Assembly (NCBI GenBank): GCA_020137815.1
Contig: CM035357.1
Location: 2,388,432-2,452,431 of the forward strand
Reading direction: 5' to 3'
Source: Hormiphora californensis
Taxonomy: Eukaryota; Ctenophora; Tentaculata; Cydippida; Pleurobrachiidae
DNA length: 64,000 nt
Positions within the stretch are counted from its first letter, which is position 1, and every line of letters starts with the position of its first letter. Under the pieces are notes generated by a model that had not been told where the DNA came from, did not search any database, and was given only the letters and a program-made list of their open reading frames with translations. Positions 11,801 through 24,100 of the stretch are shown here, piece after piece. Both the position numbers and the translations under genes were made by a program.

Positions 11801-14800
11801 AAAACTTGTAATTTCCGAAACATCTTGTTATTATTTGCCTTGCTCGACCCTGTTTGAACAAAACTAGATATTATCTGATATCTTGACAATCTTCCCTGTT
11901 TTGATCATTCAGGCGACCAAGAGAAGAAGAATTGTGGAACACTTGAATTAGATCGTTGGGGTTACAACCAAAGCGAACAGATCTATAGTCTCGATTGTCA
12001 GGGAGCAGTTGGAGATCGAGTTAAACTTGTGAAAACAGGCCAGCTCGATATAGCTATAACGAGATAGTGGTCTGTGAGCTGGTTGTACTGGGGATAGTGG
12101 GCCCCACTGCATTAGGTAGGTGTTATCAGATCACATGACAACTACATGACCAGCCGGCAGCCAGATCACATGGCATGTACAACTTGTACTACCAGATCAC
12201 ATGGCATGTACAACTACATGACCAGATCACATGGTACAACTTGAACTACTCGTTAGTCGACGCTCTGTGACTGTGACAGACTTTCTTTATCATTCAACCC
12301 AATCATATAAGCATGAAACCCAACTAAAACTAAGATATTGTCACAAAAATACCAGATCAATAAAAGCCAGATTAATATCCGATTTCAGGGGGAGTTTCGC
12401 TACGACCCTTGTTCTCTCACAAACACCCACTCGACTCACAACTGTCTAGAAGAATTTCTGATCTTCCGAAAGGTCGGTTGATCAATGTATCCCGCTGCCT
12501 GTGTGTAGCCTAGTGCAATATAGTTGTTTGTTTTAGCGAATTGTGTTCATGCTGTTATTTTAGTCATCTAGTTTGGCATATATACATACATATAATGTGG
12601 GTGTGATCTAAATTTATTTTCGATGTCAAGTTTGGGGGAAGTTAAGTCCCATTTCCTGTTTGCCAACCCTGTTTCTTTCCTAAGTTCCCCTGACATGACC
12701 ATGTTCCTTATTCGCTATTTCCGATTGGTTCATAGTTTAATTTTTGCCAGTCTTGTGTCAGTGATTGTCGGTTTCCCCCACGAATTATGATAAGCCGTTT
12801 TAATTCAGTTCTTTCAAGAGAGATATTTTTCCTGGGAAACATATTTCAGCTTCTTGATCGTAGGCCTTTTTCTTCTCTATACAATTTTTTTATATATAAG
12901 TGCTGCTATAAATTGGAGAGCTAACGAGCGTTCATTATTCCATAAGTTTTAGAAACTCGTTCCTTCTCAACCAATAGCATAGAAGAACGGCTGAGAATAA
13001 GGATCGGTTGATTGTTTATAAGCCGCACATCAATGAGGAAGTTTAGTTTTTTCTCCTTCCGACTGTACGAAATGAGTAGACGGGGTTCTATTGTAGAAGA
13101 ATGTTTGAAAACTTTCAAACTTTTCAACACTACAATTAAACAAATTAATTTGAGCCTGATGATGATGCTGTGCATCGAAATTGATAGCGTTCTTCTACAA
13201 TAAAACCCCGTCTACTCATTTCGTACAGCCAGGTACAGCCGGAAGAAGAAAACTAAAATTCCTCATAGAAGAACGGCTGGCACACGTCTTATAATTGTGG
13301 ATGTATGCTCTCTTGGCACGTGCTGCTATATGTAATAGATTGGAGACCTAACTTCAAAGAGTTTACAAACTGTTACTTTCCTTGATCTGCTCCCCGGGCA
13401 GCAGTGTGGGTGCCCCATAATTCTACCAGTTTGTTTGTTTGTTTGTTTGTGATTGCTGCGTCTGGAGGATGACCTGCCCGAAAGTAGTTGAGGCCGCACC
13501 GAACACGCTTATTAGGCGCCCCAGCACGTCCACCACTCTGCCGTAGCAAGGCCACCCACCAATCAATCTACTAGTTTATTAACCATACTTATACTATAGT
13601 TGTCATGTTTCTCCTCGTTCTACTTGCAACAGCAGCCGCTGCCGATCTTCTGGAGATTTCGGGTATCGATAGCAGTCCCGAACAGGGTAGTGCCTTCTCA
13701 AAACAGATGGCCATTGACCGAGATAACGGCACTTTCTACCATTCGACTTACTCGCTAAATGATCACAGTGTCAAGTTTATCCACGTTAATCTAACAGAAG
13801 CATCCATGGTTAAACAGGTCGTTATCCTTAACAGGTGAGCTAATGAAATCACATAAAATAAACAAACTTTAAATTGTAAAACATTGAGTCGTCTATAATG
13901 CCTCCGGCTATTTCAGATTTCTGGAAGGGCAGATCGGTTAACCGGGTTTTATTGTCGTCTAATTTCACACATATCTAAGAATTCTTGGCGACGTTTCCAT
14001 AATAGACATAGTGCTGGACATTCTGTGCTTAACGGTTTCGTCCTCCAAAGCTCTATTGTGTACTTGCAGCTTTTGAGACTAGCCACTATACTCTTTCAGA
14101 TTGTCAGAGAACAAAAACCACGTCCGAGACCGTATTCTTGGTACTGAGGTGACTCTTACATATCTCGGTAAAACAGCCGCCTCATGTGGAACAATAACAA
14201 GTGCTACATCCGATGACACCTATACTCTGACATGCCCCGTTACCTTAGCAACTGGTGTTAACCTGACCGATGGTGTCGTAGAGACGACCATGGATTTGAG
14301 TAACTATGGCAATGTGATGAATATCGCTGAAGTGTGGGTGTTCGGTGACGATTATGCCGAGCCAAAGATTGGTAGGTATTCATTCAGGGTGTTATATCTT
14401 TAGAAACCATGTAAAAATTGTTATGCAATCGATGGGCGGTCTGACTTGCTGATGTGACTAGCTGCTGACTAATGACTATAGCTGGTGCGAACTAAAAGTG
14501 AAAATCCGCTGTAATATCTATAATAAAATTTCCGTTAGATTTAACAAATTTAAAGTGAGAGTGGACCGACACAGAATTGGACAAGATAATTGTAGGTAGT
14601 AGAGATTATTTCTCTGAGCATTTTGCTTTTTCCCCGCTTAAAATTGACCCCTCCATCACTGAGATACTTTTGTTATGTTGGGAGCATGACGTCACGCATC
14701 TATCTCTTGTATTCTGTATGTGTGCGCGCCCAGGCATGTTCGATGTACTGCCTACAGAGAGAATACAGAAATAGATGCGTGACGTCATGCTCCCAACATA

Positions 14801-17800
14801 ACAAAAGTATCTCAGTGATGGAGGGGTAAATTTTAAGCGGGGGAAAAGCAAAATGCTCAGAGAAATAATCTCTACTACCTACAACAACCTTGTCAAATTC
14901 TGTGTCGGTCCACTCTCACTTTAATTCCAAAGTTAAATTAACACAGATATCATCTTTCCAAAACAACAGCCATCTAAGCGGTGCACCGCGGTGTCTGATA
15001 TTTCAACAGGTGAAAAGTACCGGATTCGCTATAAAACTGTCGTGCATTCGTTAACATTGGTGATGCAGTCACCCTTACAACTCGCGCGCGTAGCACACCA
15101 AAACGAAGCCCGTGTAGCGCCACCAATCGTTAACATATGGTTAATAATAAGGAATCACTACACAATTGTGTCTAATATATTTTGTCTAATATAACACTGT
15201 GTGAAGGGATCGGGAGGACGTGGTGCTTCATTCAATTCACGACCTTCTGACTTCTCTCCCATGGTCCACTCATTCTCGATCTCCACCAATGTCAGCGATA
15301 TTACTTTAAAATTTCGATTACCCAGGCACTTTAGAAGGAGCGGAACAGTAAATTCACTCTAAAATCAACAGACACCTGTATTTTACCTCAAACTCACACA
15401 TGACCGAATCAGGAAATACTGGCCCCTGATTGGCTGATAATCAATCACGTGACCTAAATAACGAGTTCTGATTGGTTGTTTCGGTTCATGACTGATATTT
15501 TGCTACTCTCACACCTGTCTATTCCACCAATCGCTGGCAGCCTGTAGGTATCACGAAATAATGAAATCTATCATTTGGCCTCCTGTTATTCTCCTGAATC
15601 ATCTAAATTGCTCTCTTATCGACCAGCTGGGTGATCAACCGCCCGTGGAAAATGAGTGATCAACCGCCCATGGGAAATGAGTTATCACGTGACCATGGAA
15701 ACTGTTTCTATTTAGTCATTATATAAAGTGGTTGGATTGTTATTTTGTTCTCCAGTATTCCTAAAATGCTCTGGGCTGCTTTACTACTGGTTGTTTCATG
15801 GATACCTTCAACTCAGGGAGCAGGTAAGGATATTATATCTAGACGAGTCATATCTCAGGGTATGATTTCCCTCCTGCGCTGTACTCTCGCGATATCGTGC
15901 ACACTACGTCTAGTTCGGGATGGGGAATCCCCACTTGGGATACACCGTGCCCAAGTCATATCTCTGGTTGAGTAATTGAGGTACATACAGACCTCGATTT
16001 ACTGTACACTAGTTAATTTAATGGTAAGTAAATTTATTGTATTTCAGGTTGGACAACTGTAGAGCGGAATGTGAAGATACCCTGGGACTTGGAAAGAACA
16101 TCTCTCCAGATAAAGACGAACTCTACAGTGGGTAGTGATGAGATGATCCAGGTGCTGATGTACAAGGAGAGCGACACTATAGTTAGTGTGATTGTGGAAT
16201 TCTCCTCCCCAATAATGTATGGGATAAGCTTATGCGTGGGCTACGAAGACCTACCAGTTCAACCCCCGGTGGAGGTGGATAAGATCTGGACGATTACCAA
16301 GACAGAGACTTCCATCTTCATCACATGTAATGGTGTTGAGGTGCTGAACTACCTGTTCGCAGATAGTTCAGAGGGCGGCTGTGTTACCACGTGGGGTGGT
16401 GATATTGTGGAGGAGATCTCGTTTGACAGATATGACACAGCATCTGACTACTACAAAGCAGGTAAGAGTCTAACGGGGGTTTAGTATTTTATATTGTACC
16501 CAAGCTTTCTATATAACATATCACCTAAAATTACACTTAACTCACACCAATTACTATTCCCATAACCAGTCGAATGTCCTGCATTTACTGTGGAGGGGTC
16601 AACACAAGGAAACTGGGCTGCCTCACCACCAGGGACAACTGCCACCATCGAATGCACTGCCGACCATATCCTAATTGGAAGCGCAACGCTGACTTGCCAG
16701 GAGGATGGATCGTGGTCAAGTGATCTTATACCACAGTGTAATAAAATTGGTATGTTCATTTAATTAATTATAATGCCACTTGGCCCTCATCGATTACCAA
16801 CATATTCAAATAAATCACTAACATTCCCAAAATGCACTCTTACACCCCTTTAGAGAGATTTTGACACAATTTTGAGAAGTTTACCCCATAGCTTTTCCAT
16901 TTCTCAACCAATTTTGAAATAAAATAATACAAAAAAGTGAATGGAGCTCTATTCAAAAAGCTTAAGATTTTGAAAGTTGCCCAAAAACTCGATCTGCACC
17001 CCCTATTGACTTTCCTACCTACTGTCGACTCACGTCAGGTGTACCCTTAATATAGGATTCTATCCGCCAGATGAACATTGGCTCAAGGTGGAGAAAGGGA
17101 AGATTATATATTGGGATCTTGAGACTCTGGGTCTGGAAATCTACGGAAGACTTCTGGAGGAAAACAACAACAACAACATCGTCATTGTTACGAATCTGGG
17201 TCAACTTAGCCTCACCTTCAACCAAGAAACGAAGCAGAAGGAATTGTTCTTAGAACACTGTGGTAGTAAAGATTCAACTCAACATTCCACAAGTGCAACG
17301 GATTTAATTTGGCGGTTCAACAAGACGAGAGAAGAAGTAAAAGTATGGTACAATAACATTGAAGCACTGCATTACAATTTTATCAGCGATGCAGCTGATA
17401 AGCAAGATATGCCGTCACCCTGTTTCTCAGTTTGGAACAACACCGTGACTGAAATGGTTTTTGTCGTAGGAGACAATCTTTCCAACTTCTATCGAGCAAG
17501 AGGTAAGACTTTGTTTGGGAGCGGATTACGGACGGATGGGTTGATTCCCGACCCCGTAATCCGCCCTGTTAGAATACGGGTTTATCTCGCCAAATTGGCA
17601 CAAAATACGATAAATTAGCAAAGGGATAGTTCAAAAATGTGGAAGGCCGTCCAAATTTTTACCGAAGCTGCGTCGCTTTATTATTCAACAATTAGATTAC
17701 CAGTTCCTAAAATAATTACTGACCCCAGTGTGTCGACCAATAGTGGATTACAATAGCTTCCCACATTATGATAAAAGTCCGGGGGAAACAGTTTTCGTAG

Positions 17801-19435
17801 CTCCAAGGTGCGAGGCGAAATGCTTGCCGAGTGGAAATTGGAGTAATAGTTGCATAACAGGTAATGAATTATTGTCAGCGGTTGAATAAGCCAAATACAA
17901 CAAGGTATTGTCTGTTAGGTGTTATGTTAGGATTATAGGTAAAGGTGCAGATTGTAAAACTTTAATAACTAATAGGTTGTTTGCATGCAGTAACGCTGGT
18001 TCTTATGTCTGCCACATCCAATTAACTCAGATATATCTTAGATGCCTGTAAGCTTGACAGCCCAATGAAATATTGTGTTCGAGGGGGGACTAAAACTTAC
18101 CAACTTTTAAATGGTTAATGGGGATTGGGGAGGGGTCTAAAACTTATCAACTTACCAACTTAAGAACAGGGATCTCCGATTCGGCCTTTAGCTTCGCTTT
18201 GGCACACAGGAGTTTAGTGAATTTAAATATAACGGGAGGGATGGAGGGGGTAGTTAGGCTTAGGGCTGCGAAGATGGAGCTGAGACACTCGTGAAGCAAC
18301 ATCTTGACATCTGAAGAGGAGAGTTGGAGGGAGACGATCAGAGATAGAGAATTAGTTGGAGAGTTGGAGAGAGAGAGAGAGGAGAGTTGGAGAGAGACGA
18401 TCAGAGATGGAGAATTAGTTGGAGAGAGAGAGAAGATCAGAGATAGAGAATTAGGGATTGAGGGAACAGTGTGTAAATGGAGGGTTAGATCGGCCCGGGT
18501 ATTGTCAATACCCCCTCCTCTCAATGCCGTATATGGAGAGAAGGGGGGTTGGTGGGATCGGGTGGGTGATATGACTTGTGAATTGGGATGGACATTATAT
18601 AATCGACAGTGAGTATTAGTGGGGCGTGACTAACTCGGAAAAGAGAATGAGAAGTTAGAATTATATTGGTTGGGGTTGGTTGGGATGGGCAAGCTGTGAC
18701 TAACTTGGAAAAGAGAATCGTTGTACTTTACAGGAACATGGTAACTCCTCAATGGCCGTCTCTTCCTCAGTGCTGGGTACCAACTTGGCCTGGTGTATGA
18801 CCTTCTCTGTGAGCTCTAGGAAGATGGGCTCCAGTGCGGGGAATAGCACCTCACCCAAACACTCCTGACAGGGGTGGACACTCTTTTAGTGCGAGATATG
18901 TAACTAGAATAGTGAGAGAGAGGTATAAGGTATTCTTTTTTGAACAACAGCATTTTTAACTATCTCGATTAACAAGTTTTGTATGAGAGAAGATCGAGCT
19001 TTGTATTAATTCTAACTTTCTATACCTGCCACAGGTCCTCGTTTTCTCCAAACTGAAAGTCCGGTTTGCTGACGGAGTTCCAGATCTCATTTGGGATGAA
19101 GGTGGACAGGATAAAGTGACCCCAGGCGGATATGTCGTGCTTACACGAGGATAGGACACGAGATATAGTCAGGACAATCGAATCTGGGATTAAGATTAGA
19201 ATAGTTGTGATTGTTTATTGTAGTTGTGATTGTTTATTGTAGACAAAGGGTTTTTATAGTTGTTGAGTATATCTTGAGAAAAAAGCGAGGTCTGCTAAAA
19301 CTTACTGTAATCAAATTTGCTAGTATCCCGGTTATGGTAGAGCTGTGTGAGTTGGCAGATTTTGGCATTGTTGGCAATAGCCAACATCAAAATATCACTT
19401 TTATCTGGCGATCTCTTGTTGAAACACCTGCGTGG

Positions 19436-19505
<70 letters not shown>

Positions 19506-19543
19506 GAGAGTGAGAGAGTGAGAGTGAGAAAGATAGAGAGAGA

Positions 19544-19581
<38 letters not shown>

Positions 19582-21071
19582 TAGAGAAAGATAATAGTTA
19601 CCTTAAAGGTTGACAAGATACCTAAAACTTTTCGTATATCGTCTTATTTTGATTTATCATTAATTTTCAGCATTTTTTCAGAATTTTTTGTCGGCCAGAA
19701 ATATGTGCAAAATAGGGGGTCTACTGACAAATGAGTGTGCCTTTTTAAAAATTGATACTGGAATATCTCCGGTTCCTGATGAGATACAGAAACCGTTTTG
19801 GTAGCGTTGGAAAGGTCTTATTGAGACCAATCCAACGCAACCAAGATCAAGTAGCTATCTTTTGAGGAACCGGAAACGTGAATTTCAATTTGCGAGACGC
19901 AGTGAGTGTGCCCAGTAAAACCAGTGCTGACAATATCGGTAGACCCCCTATTTTGAATTTTTTTCTAGCCGACAAAAAATTCTGAAAAAATGCTGAAAAT
20001 TAATGATAAATCAAAATAAGACGATATATGAAAAGTTTTAGGTATCTTGTCAACCTTTAACAAGATAGACAACGATATAATGGTACTAAATCAAATAAGA
20101 AGTTACCTAAGAAGATGTATCAGCATGAAGTCCAAATTCTCAACGTTTAGCAGATTAGATAACCACACACTAGGGTGATAGGAGATCATGGAACCACTTT
20201 GGGGAGTGGGACGGTGTCCGTGGGATAGTTTGGGTGATTCTGTCGTGGAGCTGCTGTTATCGCTCTCTTTCTCTGGTATTTCTAAAGGGGGAGGTTTAGT
20301 AATGATTTGCCTGGTATTTCCTGGTATCTTAATGACCACTACTTGGGCACTATAATTATTATAGTAATTACTATTTATTGGTATTGATTTGTTGTTCACT
20401 AATTGGCTGTTATAGTTACCAGGAACCGACCGAATTAGGAAATACTGGTCCCTGATTGGCTGATAACCAGTCACGTGACCAAAATAACGAGTTCTGATTA
20501 GTTATTTACTTGTTTCGATCGGTTCCTGATAGTTACCCGGTAAAATGACGCTTTTACAGTACTCCTCCAGGTTCTTCAGGGGTACTGTCACCACAGAGAG
20601 AGCTGCCAGCATTCTGTTTAGGTTAGAGTATATCACCGTCATTTCACCTGTAGATTAATTAATTAGTTAATTAATTAGTTAATTATTTATAGGGATTAAT
20701 TAGTGATCATGGGGCAAATAAGTAAATTTCCCGTTATATTATTTCGGTCAGTCTCTACCGGGCCGAGAACACAGGTAACATATATGGGTTACCAATACCA
20801 AAATATGGTCATGTAAGGGCCGAGGGGTATCAAGCTACCTCGATATATACCAACCGAATCAGGAAATACTGGTCCCTGATTGGCAGTCACGTGACCTAAA
20901 TAACGAGTTCTGATTGGTTGTTTACTTGTTTCGGTCGGTTCTTGCCAACCTGTACTACGTGGTTCAGTTATTTCCGAGACATCTGGTCCAGAAAGGAGGA
21001 ATACAAAGTTACTGTAGATCATGCAGATTGCCGTGATGTCATACCTGAGTGAGAGAGATCGTGGTGAGTGA

Positions 21072-21122
<51 letters not shown>

Positions 21123-24100
21123 AGAGAGAGGAAGAGACAGATAGATAACAAACTAGGCGAAAGTATTAAGTAAAGGTAACTAAATATGGAAGTATGCTGG
21201 TAATTGTTCTCCTACAGGTGCGTGACTTTGCGTACTGTGCTTTCTCTCTGCATTAGCTCTCTCTATCTCTTGGTACAAGAAAGTGCAGTACAGATCGTGG
21301 GGGAAAAGTAGCTCTCTTTCTCTCTCCGAGGGGAGAGATGCAGTCACTCCTGCACGATCGGTACGGCACTTTCTGAACGACAGCGTGACTCAGTAATAGC
21401 AGCGTGTAACACTACAAGAGTCATGTTCTGTACGCTGTTTCTGTAAACACAATGCGTGACTTGTTTTGTTGAGGGTAGAGACAGGAAATGCGTGACCATA
21501 TTACAATATTAATGGTGTGATTATAGTTAATTGGGTGTACGAGATAAACAGGGTGTTCCCCAAACCACGTACCATTCCCTGTGTAAATCATGATCCCTCT
21601 AGACCCAGACACCCTTTGTTTTGTTCAGACCCTTGCGGTGAGACAGGGTCACAATAATGATTGGTTCGCCATACCCAGTACTCAGTGAGTGTTGATAAAC
21701 CCATGGGCCATGACGAAGGGGTGACGAAGAGGGATCATTTACACAAGTTGGGAATGAAACGTGATTTGGGGAGTACTACTCACGTGTAGAGTTTCTGATT
21801 GGTTCGACTGGGTCGAGCAGCCAGATACCGTCTTGTCAGAAAGGACAGACTCTGTTCCAGGACCGGGATTAGGACCAGGGAGGGGGCGGAGTGGTATCTT
21901 TGACATTGGTAGTAGAGCTTCCGAAGATGTAGATTGAGAGAGGTTAAACAGTTACTACACTCTTTTATCTGTGGGAAGGGCTTAGTTTAAACTGCCGTTT
22001 TGGTTGCGTGACATGTGTAGTTTAAACCCTGATAAAATCCTACTTAAATCCTGTGTTTTACCTCTGTGGTATGCTCTCTTGACCAAGTCAATACAGATTC
22101 CTCACGCAGTGTAACCTCTGTTATCTGACGTAGTATCACGTGACACGCCTGATCGGTCACGTGACGTAACGTGTGCTCAATCACACTCCTGCACGTGCGA
22201 AACAGTTTTAGATGGAACAACTCTGACCCTAATGTCAGGCCAATGCTCTGACCGCGGTTTTCTTGATAGAAATGAGAAATGGGTCTCTGACTGCTCTGGA
22301 GCAGCTACTCTGGTACGATATGTAGCTCTTTCTCGTTTTAGGGAGTCAATACCAAATATATATTTACCTAGTGGTAGTAGAGAGAAGTGGAAGAACTCTA
22401 TCAATCAGAGCAAGGGTAGAGTGGACGGTGAATAAGATAACAGTTTCCAGGGTACTTGGTACCTTCTCCATTACCTGCAACAGGAAGGTACAATACAAAC
22501 CCACCGACACAAGTAAACAACCAATCAGAACTCGTTATTTAGATCACGTGACTAGTTATCAGCCAATCAGGGACCAGTATTTCCTGATTCGGTCGGTTCC
22601 TAAAATACACCCTCTGATACTGTCTGGCGGCGCTGACCCCATCTGTTGAGAACCAAGACGGGGTCTTGCAGCGTCAAACAGATCTGCTATGGGGATCTTC
22701 ATTCTTGCAAAAAGGAACACTGTATTGGTTGGTATTGAAATTATATTCTCTCTAGTCAGTTCTGGGGGTTGCCATGGAAACAAATGCTTATGTCCTAAAT
22801 TCCAGGGTATGTCACCATTTTTCAGCCAGGTATATACAGACTCTATACCTGCTCGGCGTGAAGAAGAATGGCAGCGACCAGCTCGTTCACTGCGGCGGTT
22901 ACAACATCACTGAGAGACTCAGAGGGGGTGCTACTATCACTGTCCTCGGATACCTAAACATGAACAGGTAGTGACTAGTGACAGATTATAGAATTCATAT
23001 ATATCCTCGATGGGGGACATTACCCCGATATGTCGAGAGTTAGTATTCAACGTATTAGCAACTACTTCTTGAGTTCTGTGTGATAAGAGGGAAACTGGTG
23101 TGTTTCAAACCTGGGCCGCAATAAAATCCGCCACATGTCCTAACTTCTTGACAAGACCACAGAATGCCACCATCCTCTCGATTATGGGGTGAAGGGATCT
23201 GGAGATGGGGCACGCCTTACAGAGGTCGCACGTGCAGTCTGAATTGGGCTCCCACATTTCTCCGTTGTATTCCGCTGTGAGGAAAAGGGTTTGTTTTAAA
23301 ATCTAAACTCATTATAAACTCAGCTAGGCTATTTCTGTGGAAAAAGTGGAACAAATGTGTCAACGAGTCTATTACACATAGAGTAATTGGTCACCGATTG
23401 ACTAGACTATAACTCTCCGGGGAAAAGGTACTAGCCCGGTAAGTCTGGTCTCATCTGGGTCCAAATTAGGAACCGACCGACACAAGTAAACAACCAATCA
23501 GAACTCGTTATTTAGGTCACGTGACTGGTTATCAGCCAATCAGGGATCAGTATTTCCTGATTCGGTAGGTAAGTCTCATCTTGGTCCAAATGTACCTAGA
23601 ATGGTGGTCAATGTGTCCTCCTTGAAATTGTTAACCATCTCACACAATAGGTCAATATATGGTGCAAACAGTTCCACTCGCCAATTCCATATCACCTCTC
23701 CTGTGTCTTCCTCCTAGAGAGACAGTTTTGGAGGGGTGTTAGAGAGTTTTGGAGGGGTGTTATAGAGAGTTTTGGAGGGGGAGGGAGTGTTTTGGAGGGG
23801 CTTTAGAGTGTTTTGGAGGGGCTTTAGAGTGTTTTTATTTGGAGAGTTTTGTAGAATTTTAGATAACTAGAGTTTAGTGGAGTTCTGTTGCGTCGCTTGA
23901 CACTGTTCCCGTGCTTTAGAATAAAAAGAATGTATGAACAATTCAAGAGTTCTGGAGAAAATAATAAGGAACATGCGATGCGAATATAATTCTAATCACC
24001 AGCTGAATTGGTTGGAGAAGGGAACACCCTGCATATCTAGTCAGCAGATACTCCACTTTGAGCTCCATTTGGTAGCAACCCTCCACCAGCTCAACTACAT

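Noticed and set aside
13605-18118. A single gene joining both nested secreted proteins
   Set aside because: The second has its own signal peptide exon, start codon and nearby TATA-like box.
18147-18864. RasGAP domain in the large gene
   Set aside because: Only a loose NP-containing motif is shared; the arginine-finger region was not found.
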